Of a stretch of 17,827 nucleotides of DNA, positions 7,480 to 15,435 are shown piece after piece. The stretch comes from JAEUSG01 sp964590225 (GTDB lineage: Bacteria > Fibrobacterota > OXYB2-FULL-49-7 > JAEUSG01): positions 1 to 17,827 of the forward strand of contig CAZPWS010000065.1 in NCBI GenBank assembly GCA_964590225.1. The letters run 5' to 3'. A program made the translations under genes and the position numbers. Under the pieces are notes generated by a model that ran no database searches, was not told the origin of the DNA, and saw nothing but the letters and a program-made list of their open reading frames with translations. Each line of letters begins with the position of its first letter. Position 1 is the first letter of the stretch.

Positions 7480-8519
7480 CGCTCTCCCTGCTTGTCAAAC
7501 ACACAGCGGTACTCGCACACGGTTTTGTCTGCGCGGGAAACAAGGATTATTCGACCGCCGCTTGTGATATGGCCGGCATCGAATATCCTTGATAACGGGA
7601 GCAAACACAGAAGTTCCATCCTTGTGTTGAACAGGAGAGCTTTGTTTTCGGTAAATAAAATTATGCCCCATTCGGTAGGCAGTATAAATATTCCGCGCGA
7701 TAGTTCTTCGTGAACAGTTTCTGAAATAAGCGAACCTCCGCGGCTCATACACAGGATTGATTTTCTTGATTTTTCCAGAACATATAGACGGTTTAACGAA
7801 ATGATTGCATGCATCGGAGCAGAAAGAGGCATCCCCGATACGCTTTCGAGTCGTGACAAGGTTTCAAGTTTTCTGTTAACCAGTAATACTCTGCCATTTT
7901 GTGGGTCGCAGATAAGAATATTTCTTCCGTCGGCAATTTCTACTCGTACATTACCGCCGAGGGCTTTGCCATCATACAAAGATGCGCTTTTTTCTACACC
8001 AGTACGATTTACGAATATACTGACAGAACGGTCGAGCTGTGAATATACGATAAATACCCCTTGGTCGATTTCGCGGACGCAGGAAGGACGCTCAACGCCA
8101 GGAATTACAAGTGGTTGAGCATGCAAAAAGCGGCTCGTTAATACCGCTATTCGGTTGTTGTCTGGATCGGCAATATAAAAACGACCAAAACTGCTGGAAA
8201 AGGAATGTGATGGTGAGATGTCCACCGGAGATCTAAATTCACCCGCTTCAATACCGGATCCTCCAGCAATAGCTACTTCTTCTAATGAAATTTGATACAT
8301 TACTAGTGGAACTGATCGTGATTTTATACCAAAATAGAGAATGGTGTCGTAAGTATTTTGTGGCAAAGAGAAATAGTCGCTCACACGGTTTCCAAAAGCA
8401 TCGAAAACAAGCGCAGTTGCAGCTTTAGAGCCATTGCCAATTGTAAATTTGTATGGGAACAGATTGGGATCGCGTCTTTGCACAGGAGTGCAGTTGTGCA
8501 GCATAAGTAGCGAGTACAT
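7455..8519 (-). CDS. Probable lipoprotein with NHL-type beta-propeller
   Basis: This is a 354-residue protein. The hydrophobic start MYSLLMLHNC may be a short lipoprotein signal ending in a Cys, though Asn at -1 of the lipobox is unusual. A classic NHL blade is visible at about residues 81-125 (GGSGIEAGEFRSPVDIS...GRFYIADPDNNRIAVL), with further blades such as DGRNILICDPQNGRVLLVN and LNRLYVLEKSRKSILCM, so a six-bladed propeller is plausible. The frame is open upstream to 8729, but that part overlaps the beta-helix gene and reads like a shadow. The ATG at 8519 is the first ATG after that gene's stop, with GGGA eleven bases before it. A GTG in the overlap, which would add a longer and more basic leader, is an alternative. 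The 3' end overlaps the barrel gene by 25 bp. Likely periplasmic or outer-membrane anchored, with an interaction role inferred. Confidence 0.7.
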   Translation of the reverse strand: MYSLLMLHNCTPVQRRDPNLFPYKFTIGNGSKAATALVFDAFGNRVSDYFSLPQNTYDTILYFGIKSRSVPLVMYQISLEEVAIAGGSGIEAGEFRSPVDISPSHSFSSSFGRFYIADPDNNRIAVLTSRFLHAQPLVIPGVERPSCVREIDQGVFIVYSQLDRSVSIFVNRTGVEKSASLYDGKALGGNVRVEIADGRNILICDPQNGRVLLVNRKLETLSRLESVSGMPLSAPMHAIISLNRLYVLEKSRKSILCMSRGGSLISETVHEELSRGIFILPTEWGIILFTENKALLFNTRMELLCLLPLSRIFDAGHITSGGRIILVSRADKTVCEYRCVFDKQGERWGTRLTD

Positions 8520-8553
8520 TAAAAGAATAGTCCCATAGTTTAGTGCGTTTAAT

Positions 8554-9246
8554 CTACCTTGCCGGTGGGGTTGGGGGATCGGGAATATACGAGAGAGCGT
8601 CACCGCTTTCTTGGTTATTCGCAAAATAATAGAGGCCAGCCGCAGCACCCACAGTCGCAAATGTGAGAAAGGCATAAACCTTTCTTCTGCTTTTTCTGTT
8701 TGCAAGTTTGTCTGTGCTAACCTTTTCAACTTCTCTCCTCACTTCTGGAAGTTTTTTGTCAGTAAAACCGGCTAAATTATACAGGCCGTCGTGATTAGCT
8801 GATAGCTCCACTCCGAGATGCTTTACTCTGTTGACACCGTTGAATCTCAACAAAAGCGATGATATTTGCGTGGCTTTTCGGCTGCTATTTAATCCTTCTG
8901 CTCCGTAAGCAATTTCAACATTATTAAATATACATTCTCCGTCACCTTCTATAACTTCAATACCACCCCAATCCATTTCGCTCGCTCCTCCACCGCCAAA
9001 CCGTGAGTCGTTTATTGATGTAAAAATTATTGGTGAAGCATATGTGCCATTTGCAGTTATTGTACCATAGCATGTAAAAGAGCAAAAGCCATCGAATCGC
9101 AATATGCTTCCGGCTCTGATTTCTAAGCTTTTGTCGGCAGGAATATTAATATCGTTTTTGATATCTATTATACCTGGCCCAATAATTCCGGAAACGGTTT
9201 CGTCTATGGAGAACGATATTGTTACTAATAAAATTAATAGTATCAT
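8554..9246 (-). CDS. Beta-helix domain protein with C-terminal membrane segment
   Basis: This is a 230-residue protein. MILLILLVTISFS is a signal or anchor segment. Residues about 20-130 follow the right-handed beta-helix pattern (INIPADKSLEIRAGSILRF, TITANGTYASPIIFTS, WGGIEVIEG, IFNNVEIAYG) seen in pectate-lyase-like surface proteins, but only a few coils long and without an evident catalytic site. A charged linker (about 150-188, with RKSRRK at its end) leads to a membrane helix at 190-209 (AFLTFATVGAAAGLYYFA) and a proline-rich tail, YIPDPPTPPAR. No Shine-Dalgarno element precedes the ATG at 9246, so the start is uncertain, and the frame stays open upstream without a better start codon. 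It is the first of three minus-strand envelope genes. Function is unknown. Confidence 0.65.
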   Translation of the reverse strand: MILLILLVTISFSIDETVSGIIGPGIIDIKNDINIPADKSLEIRAGSILRFDGFCSFTCYGTITANGTYASPIIFTSINDSRFGGGGASEMDWGGIEVIEGDGECIFNNVEIAYGAEGLNSSRKATQISSLLLRFNGVNRVKHLGVELSANHDGLYNLAGFTDKKLPEVRREVEKVSTDKLANRKSRRKVYAFLTFATVGAAAGLYYFANNQESGDALSYIPDPPTPPAR

Positions 9247-9338
9247 TGGGGAACAAATTAAATAATCATTATGCAGGAATACAATACAATTTTGACCTTG
9301 GTGGAGCTAATTGCGTATTTTCGATAGTGAGATTGATT
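9247..9338. promoter_or_regulatory. Divergent intergenic region with candidate promoter for the glycosyltransferase
   Basis: TTGACC at 9292-9297 and TATTTT at 9316-9321 are spaced 18 bases and point toward the plus-strand glycosyltransferase, whose ATG is at 9339. They form a fair sigma-70-like promoter with a short untranslated leader. The minus-strand operon starting at 9246 must also start from here, but its side shows only AT-rich sequence (TTGTAT and TAATGA-like strings) without a convincing pair. Confidence 0.4.
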
Positions 9339-10265
9339 ATGAAAATAACTGTTGTTACTCCTGTATTTAATGACTGGGATTCTTTTTCCGTTTTGCACAA
9401 GGATCTTTGTCGTTCATTGGCTGGCCACAGTCTCTCATTTGTTGTGGTGAATGATGGCTCTACAATTCTCCCAACCGCCCCTCTTCCTTGTGATGTTGTA
9501 GTCATAAATCTAACGCGGAATATGGGCCACCAGAAGGCAATTGCAATTGGTCTTTCTTACACCGTGACAAATATTCCTGATGTTGATAATGTTATTGTGC
9601 TTGATTCAGACGGTGAAGATGCTGCTGGAGCTGCTGTTGATCTTATTGGCAAGAGTATTGAAACGGGGACAATTATCTTTGCTTCAAGAGGGCGGCGTTA
9701 TGAGGGGCTACTATTTAAGGCTGGCTATATTGTTTATAGATTAATCTTTCGCCTGTTTACTGGAGGTGGGATTCGCTTTGGTAATTACTCCTGCATACCG
9801 CGATCAGTTTTATTAGCAGTTACAAGTATGCCAGAAATATGGTACAACTATCCTGGAGCTGTTGCTGCTTCCAGATTGCCGTATGGAGAATTGAAAGTTG
9901 ACAGAGCAAAGCGCTATTTTGGTAAATCTAAAATGGACTTCATGAGCCTGATTTTGCACGGATTTGGGGCCATTGCCATACAGCTTGACAGAATTGCTGT
10001 AAGAGCCATGATTGTTGCCGCTCTTGGCGCTCTGCTCTCTATATCTGGTATTATTGCTGTATTGTGCATGAAGTTTATCGTAAATATGGCAACTCCTGGT
10101 TGGGCTACAAGTGCAATAGGTGGATTAACGGTTATAATGCTTCAGTTTATGGCAATTGCGGCGTTGGCGTTTTTCTTTGCTATATCGCATAAAAATCAGA
10201 GAGGGGTTATACCTGCTGTTGATTGGAAATTATTTGTGAGGGAAATATCACAATCAAAAAAATAA
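9339..10265 (+). CDS. Family 2 membrane glycosyltransferase (GtrB/DPM1-like)
   Basis: This 308-residue protein of the polyprenyl-phosphate-sugar synthase type probably transfers a sugar from a nucleotide donor to a lipid carrier at the inner membrane. The GT-A fold signs are ITVVTPVFND at the start, NDGS at 38-41, NLTRNMGHQKAIAIGLSY, DSDGED at 89-94 (the metal-binding DxD region, usually DSDLQD) and FGNYSCIPR. RYFGKSKM resembles the R..G.SK element of this family. Two C-terminal membrane helices lie at about 220-247 and 256-283. The frame is open from a TTG/ATG further upstream, but the ATG at 9339 is chosen because MKITVVTPVF is the normal beginning of such proteins, GTGAG lies seven bases upstream, and the longer form would overlap the divergent gene. 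It is followed by a TPM-domain gene with overlapping stop and start. Confidence 0.85.
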   Translation: MKITVVTPVFNDWDSFSVLHKDLCRSLAGHSLSFVVVNDGSTILPTAPLPCDVVVINLTRNMGHQKAIAIGLSYTVTNIPDVDNVIVLDSDGEDAAGAAVDLIGKSIETGTIIFASRGRRYEGLLFKAGYIVYRLIFRLFTGGGIRFGNYSCIPRSVLLAVTSMPEIWYNYPGAVAASRLPYGELKVDRAKRYFGKSKMDFMSLILHGFGAIAIQLDRIAVRAMIVAALGALLSISGIIAVLCMKFIVNMATPGWATSAIGGLTVIMLQFMAIAALAFFFAISHKNQRGVIPAVDWKLFVREISQSKK

Positions 10266-11017
10266 TGGTTTTAACCATCCTATTATATTGCGTACTTATT
10301 GCGGCTGGTGAATTTCCAGCTAAGAAAGGGCCGATTAACGACTACGCAAATATTATCAGCGCATCAACAAAAGAGAAGCTTTCCGCCATTGCTGTAGAGA
10401 TTGAGCAAAAAAGCGGTTTCGCCTTGGTTATTGCTACTGTTAATCCAGATGAAGATGTTGATATTGAAGATTATGCAAACAGATTATATGAGAATTGGGG
10501 GGTTGGAAAAAAAGATAAAAATGAGGGTGCCCTTTTGCTTTTTTTACCTGCACAGCGCAGAGTACGAATAGAAGTTGGCTACGGCGCAGAGGAATTTTTA
10601 ACCGATGCTGTTACTTCGCAAATTATCAACGAAAGGATAATTCCGGCAGTCAGGGCAAATGGGCTCGAAGAGGGTGTGTTAAGTGGAACTCTTGCAATCG
10701 CATCAATAGTTGTACAACATTATGATATAAGTCTATCGGGTCCGATTGTTCAGCGCAACTATGGCAATAGCAGGGAGGGAGAGACTCTGCCTTTACCGGC
10801 CATTATAGTCATGTTGATCCTCCTTGCAATAGCAGTATCAACAAGAACAGGACGGAGTATATTGCTTGGAATGCTGCTTAGCCGCGCAATGGGCGGCGGT
10901 GGCAGAATAGGCAGCAGCGGTTTTGGTGGCCGAATAGGCAGCGGCGGCTTTGGTGGTGGTTTCGGCGGTTTCGGTGGCGGTCGATCCGGCGGGGGCGGAG
11001 CAAGCGGCCGCTGGTAA
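10265..11017 (+). CDS. TPM-domain (YgcG family) membrane protein with Gly-rich tail
   Basis: This 250-residue protein has an N-terminal hydrophobic signal (VLTILLYCVLIAAG). A TPM domain follows at about 20-165: INDYANIIS, EIEQKSGFALVIATV, NRLYENWGVGKK, EGALLLFLPAQRRVRIEVGYG and LTDAVTSQIINERIIPAVR are its usual blocks. A membrane helix lies at about 177-194, and a Gly-rich tail from about 209 ends in GGGGASGRW, as in YgcG proteins. TPM proteins face the periplasm or, in plants, the thylakoid lumen, and have been linked to phosphatase activity and to protein or membrane repair. Here the role is unknown. The ATG at 10265 overlaps the upstream stop (TAATG), which implies coupling to the glycosyltransferase. 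The GAGGG at 10238-10242 is too far from this ATG but would suit a non-standard upstream ATC or ATA start that adds lysines to the signal, so the true start may be slightly earlier. Confidence 0.8.
   Translation: MVLTILLYCVLIAAGEFPAKKGPINDYANIISASTKEKLSAIAVEIEQKSGFALVIATVNPDEDVDIEDYANRLYENWGVGKKDKNEGALLLFLPAQRRVRIEVGYGAEEFLTDAVTSQIINERIIPAVRANGLEEGVLSGTLAIASIVVQHYDISLSGPIVQRNYGNSREGETLPLPAIIVMLILLAIAVSTRTGRSILLGMLLSRAMGGGGRIGSSGFGGRIGSGGFGGGFGGFGGGRSGGGGASGRW
10901..10954 (+). repeat. 27-bp tandem duplication in the Gly-rich tail
   Basis: Two adjacent 27-base units, 10901-10927 and 10928-10954, encode GRIGSSGFG and GRIGSGGFG and agree at 24 of 27 bases. They sit in the low-complexity C-terminal tail of the TPM protein and probably arose by slippage. 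Confidence 0.8.
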
Positions 11018-11023
11018 CAATTC

Positions 11024-11049
11024 TTGCATTAGAAATTTTTCTAATGCAA
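11024..11049. terminator. Bidirectional hairpin between convergent genes
   Basis: TTGCATTAGAAA (11024-11035) and TTTCTAATGCAA (11038-11049) form a perfect 12-bp inverted repeat with a two-base centre. It lies between the plus-strand stop at 11017 and the minus-strand stop at 11059, the usual place for a shared terminator. The stem is AT-rich and no clear U-run follows it on either strand, so the efficiency is doubtful. A protein-binding palindrome is an alternative. Confidence 0.55.
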
Positions 11050-11058
11050 AGATTGGGT

Positions 11059-12747
11059 TTATCGAACGAGCATAATTTGTTTTACAATAAACTTATCTCC
11101 TTTTGTAAGTTTTATGAGATATACGCCGCTTGATTGTTTGGATGCATTCCAGATTATTTCTGAGGATCCGGCCCTCTCTAATTTATCTGCTGAGGAAAAA
11201 TCAGCGATTTTCACCCCCCTTATATCATAGATAGATAGTTCGTTCGCAGTAGCAATGCCCCCAACAAGCCTAATGGTGACTATTGGATTAAACGGATTAG
11301 GATAAGCTTCAATTCTAATCGCTTCCATAGCAATATTTAATGCGGAAACGCCCGTACCTGAGTATATGGTATCGCTTATAAATGCTGGAGCAGGCAGTCC
11401 TTCTGAATTGTATAAATTCCCGTCTGGAACCGGATGTGTCGCATAGCGTATAAAAAATGGTGGCGAGAATCGGGAAACATCAAGAATAACTTTCGTTGAA
11501 TCGTCGCTTATTCTTGCGGATACAGGGTGAACCGAATCACCAATCTTTTCAATTTCAAAACCATTCAGTGTTGTCATGGTGTCGAACGGTTTCAATCCAC
11601 CGGCAAGATGGTTGAACTCAACTGTTACTTCGCCGCTACTGTAAGAAGCGCTCTTGTAAAGAGGACCGGACCATTCTATCTCTTCGTTATACGCTAACGC
11701 TCTTGCTGCAAGAACAACTCTATCGACAATAGGCCGAAAGTAGGTGTCACCAATTTGTGTGCACGGGTGAAGCGTTCCAGGCTTAGGGTTATAAACATAC
11801 AAGCCGGATGTTAAGTCATAGGAGACTGCGACAGCACAATTATCCAATTCCATCACTCGTCTGTGAGCGTCCCGGACATATCCAACTGCGGATTTGTTAG
11901 TTGCAGAATAGTAATAACTTTCACCCAGTGCTTGCATTTGCATTACTATAAAGGGAAAATCACCCTGTCCCCAGTTTCTTCGCCACGCGCTAACCATTCT
12001 ATTTAGGTATCGTTTGTGTTCGTCCCATGTGTATGGAGTACAATTGTTTTCTCCCTGCCACCAGATAACTCCTTTAATCCTGAAAGGCATAAGTGGCGCA
12101 ATACAGGTGTCGTATCGGCCCCCGAACTCGTAAATTTTTGGAATATCCTGTGGCAAGACTTCGCTTTTGGGAGTCCACTCTTGTACCGATGTTCCGCCAT
12201 CGGCGGCATAAATCAGACCTATAGGAACACGCACATGGTTCCACAATAATCCCCCAAAATTTAGTCCGAAATTTGAAAAAGAGCCCTTTGCACGCCAAAT
12301 ATTGTTGTCCGCAAACATGTAAATATAGCATCCCGTATAGAACCGAATATGTTCACTTTCCGGTTTGTTGATAAAAGATGCGGGAGAATAATCACGAACA
12401 AGCGCTGCGTTGGATTGTCCGGAAACAACCCATACATCGCCGACATAGACTGAATCTATGAGAGTGTCAATATTATCACCGCTAATTATCAACTGAAAAG
12501 GTCCGCCAGCATCACCAGTTGGAATATCTCCTCTCCATTTGCCACTATCCACTGAAACCGAAACCGAAACTGTACAACCCCTAAAAATCAATTTAAGCTT
12601 TTCATGCGCGTCATCTATTCCCCATACCGGTACAGTATCGTTTCTTTGTAAAACCATCCCGTTGGAGAAAATAGTCGGCATGGATAATAATGCGTATGGA
12701 ACAGAACAAAAAGTCACAGTAATAATCAAAGCAAGAAAGGTTTTCAT
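11059..12747 (-). CDS. Sialate O-acetylesterase-family protein with C-terminal sorting domain
   Basis: This is a 562-residue secreted SGNH hydrolase of the sialate O-acetylesterase type. After the signal (MKTFLALIITVTFCSVPYA) comes the family opening MPTIFSNGMVLQRNDTVPVWG (about 23-43). SGQSN follows with Ser112, then ADGGTSVQEWTP (from about 182), WWQGEN at 229-234 and LHP with His327. The Asp that normally stands two or three residues before this His is absent (GTLH), so activity is not certain. The tail (PNPFNP, IYDIRGVKI, EIIWNASKQSSGVYLIKL, ending QIMLVR) is a T9SS/FlgD-Ig-like sorting domain. The start follows a GGGG element seven bases away. It lies 12 bp after the 891-residue protein gene, in one operon. 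It is closer to the classical family than the hydrolase at 2852-4708, so the two are not recent copies. Confidence 0.85.
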   Translation of the reverse strand: MKTFLALIITVTFCSVPYALLSMPTIFSNGMVLQRNDTVPVWGIDDAHEKLKLIFRGCTVSVSVSVDSGKWRGDIPTGDAGGPFQLIISGDNIDTLIDSVYVGDVWVVSGQSNAALVRDYSPASFINKPESEHIRFYTGCYIYMFADNNIWRAKGSFSNFGLNFGGLLWNHVRVPIGLIYAADGGTSVQEWTPKSEVLPQDIPKIYEFGGRYDTCIAPLMPFRIKGVIWWQGENNCTPYTWDEHKRYLNRMVSAWRRNWGQGDFPFIVMQMQALGESYYYSATNKSAVGYVRDAHRRVMELDNCAVAVSYDLTSGLYVYNPKPGTLHPCTQIGDTYFRPIVDRVVLAARALAYNEEIEWSGPLYKSASYSSGEVTVEFNHLAGGLKPFDTMTTLNGFEIEKIGDSVHPVSARISDDSTKVILDVSRFSPPFFIRYATHPVPDGNLYNSEGLPAPAFISDTIYSGTGVSALNIAMEAIRIEAYPNPFNPIVTIRLVGGIATANELSIYDIRGVKIADFSSADKLERAGSSEIIWNASKQSSGVYLIKLTKGDKFIVKQIMLVR

Positions 12748-12759
12748 GTTTTACCCCGC

Positions 12760-15435
12760 TTATCTGACCAACATTATTGACTTTGTAATGGTTTTCCCGT
12801 CCAAGCTTAAACGGACTATATATACTCCGCTTGAGTTTTGTGAAGCGTCCCACACTACACCTTTTGACCGAGCCTGATTTAAATTGTCTATCGAGGAAAA
12901 ATCAGCAACTTTTGCTCCTCTTATGTTGTAAACAGCAAACTCGCCTACGCTGTTTATTTGTCCAATAAAGCTAATCCTGATTGATGGATTAAATGGATTA
13001 GGATATGCCGATATGGTAGGGAGTGATTGTTCGATTTTCCCCGCTTCAGCGGATGTAGGTGGTGGTGGTGGTATTAATGAATCGGCAGGACGGACAATTA
13101 CAAAATAGTTGTTAAAGGCTGAAATTCCATTGTTCCCACCCAATACAATTTTTCCGGCAGGAAATGAGCGCTCATAAAGGCTAAATGTGTGTTGTGCCTT
13201 TGAACTGGAATCCTTGATATTGTCACCGTTATCGGTGAAATTACTACTGATCCATAATGGAAGTCGTCCCGTATCTCGCTGTGCATCATGATACGCTATA
13301 TATACAACAACCGGTTTGTTTGCGATGAATGATACTACCGAGTCGCCGGTGCGTGTCCGGTCATTTTTGTCGCTTCTCATGTAAGGCAACCCCCAATATT
13401 TTTGTGGGCAGATATTGATTTTTACAGGGGACCATGGCGATGGTTCAAGAAAAGGATATTTGCCAGGATACATAACATCCCACGAGTAATTAGATGGAGA
13501 AACCTCAGTAAGTTGTAAAGGGAAAGTATATGTAAAATGGGCTTCTGTACCTGGAGGAACTGGGTTCGCATCGTTTGAAATATCTGTAACGCCCGCAACA
13601 GAAATAGTGTATTCTCCGGCAACTGTTAGCCCTGAAGCAGATAACAAAACTGTTCTATTATCGCTTAGCAAGCGAGCTGTTGATACGGATACACCACCTG
13701 AAATACTGTAATGTGTAACATTTTCGGCACTTTCTTTATCAAGAGGTTCGCTGAACACAATTGTAATAATGAGGCTGTCGTTTATGGCCCAGCAGCGTTC
13801 AATGGATGGAGCGGTTTTGTCTTCATGAGGAATAGGATCAAAAGAGCGAGCGTATGCGATCATAAGTTTTCGCAAACTGTCTCGGGATACAAACTGTTCT
13901 GCATAGCCGTAAGAAGGCTGTTCTTCTGGCCAATCTGTTCTGTAAACCCTAAAAAAGCGGGGTGCGTATTGGTCGGCAAAATAAAGGTCTCCGTTCGGGG
14001 CAACGGTCGTATTGCCATTATGATAGCTAAATGATGGGGGACCATCCTCCGATATTGCCGGCATATTTTGAGGGCAGTTCCAACCTGGTCTTCCTACTGA
14101 TCCTGCGCTTCCCCCGCAAACAGTTGTTACAAATCCGTCCTTATATCTTCTAATTCCAGAGTTGTCCCAGCCACCATTATATACCGCTCCCGATCTGGGG
14201 CACTGTACAGCGGCAAATGTCGATTTTGTACCGATTGTGTTGGCATCGGCTGGACCATCCCAGCAGGCAGTAGAAGGAATCCACGGAGTGGCACTCTGGT
14301 AATGAATGGTTATCTTTCCGCTCACAATGTTAAGACTAAAGCCCCTCATGCTTGTTCCGGGGGCGCTGTTGTTCTGTGCGCTGCCACCCTGACAAACATA
14401 TATTTCATTATTATAACCCATAAAGGAACCGCCATGTTCTGAAATGTCGGGCGGTTGTGAATCAATCATAGCGACATTAAAAAGGGTCTGTCCCGTTATT
14501 ATGTCAACAGCGTGAGAGAGGTCTAACATACAGGAAGAACCCAAGGGGGCGAGGGGGCTTACAGAGCCACGCCATACGGAAGCACCCCCTATAGTACTTA
14601 CTATAAACCGTCCATCATTGGATATCAGATTCCGTCGCCCTCTGTTTACTGCTCCAGGCGCCACAATGTTGGTGGCTGTGGTAGTTTTAACGACAAAAAT
14701 TGGGTCGCTGCCGGCTACGGGACTTAGGGAACCACCTGACGGGGCTGTAATTTCATTCATGAGACCATTAAATGACAAAAAGGAGGGGAGAAGATAAAGT
14801 TTGCCGTCGTTGTTGTCTTTATAAACGGAGAGCTTTTCGATATATCTAAGCTTTTTATCCTGTGCAAAAAATATTCTGCCAGTAACGGGGTCGATTACCG
14901 GATAATTGCCCATTGTTGACTGAATGTCAAGTCTCGAAGTACTACCAAGGCCATCGACTGCCCCTTTTTCATACAGGCTTCCAATCACTGTGTATTTCCC
15001 GCTTTTTACATCCAAGTGGACAAAGCCTTTCGGGAAAGCTGCATATAGGTCGGTTACGGTATCGGAAGCGATGGGCGCATAGCAATAAACTGCTGGAGTA
15101 TTTCCCCAAAAACCTGATGTGCTCGCAATTCGTATTGGAACGCTTATTTCGTAAGGGAGATATCCAACAACATCCCAATTCCATGCTCCGTTAGACAGTA
15201 TATGGGGACCATATTGGGCTGTTTCTCTCCACGGTTCACCATTCTTTGTTTGGTACCATATTTCCCTGTCACGCAACTTTTTTGGATATTGGCGTGAGCT
15301 GTCCGGCCAATTTTCAACTGTCCAAACTGTACCGCTCGTTAAAGTATCTGATACTGTCGGGTAGGTGGTGTAACCACCAATTAAAACAGCTAAAAATAGT
15401 GGTAAGCTTGCTGATAAAACTGTCCATTTGCTCAT
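12760..15435 (-). CDS. Large secreted propeller/Ig-like protein with C-terminal sorting domain
   Basis: This is an 891-residue exported protein. The N-terminus (WTVLSASLPLFLAVLIGG) is a signal segment. Residues to about 520 are propeller-like: a blade of the form AVDGLGSTSRL...PVIDPVTGRIFFAQDKKLRYIEKL (near 155-205), and later TVAPNGDLYFADQYAPRFFRVYR. At about 538-638 is an SbsA-like Ig domain (KTAPSIERC...IVFSEPLDKESAENVTHYSI...YTISVAGVTDISNDA), common in cell-surface proteins. A PPPPP linker leads to the tail from about 805: YPNPFNPSIRISF, VYNIRGAKVADF, VVWDASQNSSGVYIVRL and SIMLVR. The tail is strikingly close to that of the next gene (562 residues), including identical 14-base DNA stretches. 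It starts with a six-G Shine-Dalgarno-like element, GGGGGGTTAAC-ATG. It probably binds glycan or protein. No enzyme motif was found. Confidence 0.8.
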   Translation of the reverse strand: MSKWTVLSASLPLFLAVLIGGYTTYPTVSDTLTSGTVWTVENWPDSSRQYPKKLRDREIWYQTKNGEPWRETAQYGPHILSNGAWNWDVVGYLPYEISVPIRIASTSGFWGNTPAVYCYAPIASDTVTDLYAAFPKGFVHLDVKSGKYTVIGSLYEKGAVDGLGSTSRLDIQSTMGNYPVIDPVTGRIFFAQDKKLRYIEKLSVYKDNNDGKLYLLPSFLSFNGLMNEITAPSGGSLSPVAGSDPIFVVKTTTATNIVAPGAVNRGRRNLISNDGRFIVSTIGGASVWRGSVSPLAPLGSSCMLDLSHAVDIITGQTLFNVAMIDSQPPDISEHGGSFMGYNNEIYVCQGGSAQNNSAPGTSMRGFSLNIVSGKITIHYQSATPWIPSTACWDGPADANTIGTKSTFAAVQCPRSGAVYNGGWDNSGIRRYKDGFVTTVCGGSAGSVGRPGWNCPQNMPAISEDGPPSFSYHNGNTTVAPNGDLYFADQYAPRFFRVYRTDWPEEQPSYGYAEQFVSRDSLRKLMIAYARSFDPIPHEDKTAPSIERCWAINDSLIITIVFSEPLDKESAENVTHYSISGGVSVSTARLLSDNRTVLLSASGLTVAGEYTISVAGVTDISNDANPVPPGTEAHFTYTFPLQLTEVSPSNYSWDVMYPGKYPFLEPSPWSPVKINICPQKYWGLPYMRSDKNDRTRTGDSVVSFIANKPVVVYIAYHDAQRDTGRLPLWISSNFTDNGDNIKDSSSKAQHTFSLYERSFPAGKIVLGGNNGISAFNNYFVIVRPADSLIPPPPPTSAEAGKIEQSLPTISAYPNPFNPSIRISFIGQINSVGEFAVYNIRGAKVADFSSIDNLNQARSKGVVWDASQNSSGVYIVRLSLDGKTITKSIMLVR

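Noticed and set aside
8520..8729. Longer N-terminal form of the propeller lipoprotein (open to 8729)
   Set aside because: This part lies inside the beta-helix gene and its translation is an ordinary off-frame shadow. The ATG at 8519 follows that gene's stop, although a GTG within the overlap remains possible.
9219..9338. Extended start of the glycosyltransferase
   Set aside because: The extra residues do not resemble the family, overlap the divergent gene, and hide the normal MKITVVTPVF beginning at 9339.
10223..10264. TTG start for the TPM protein inside the glycosyltransferase gene
   Set aside because: It would put acidic residues before the signal segment and gives no better ribosome site than the TAATG junction at 10265.
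13008..14055. CCGATAT strings at 13008 and 14049 (and 4071) as sigma-28 promoters
   Set aside because: They lie inside coding regions far from any start on that strand and lack a matching -35, so they are chance matches.
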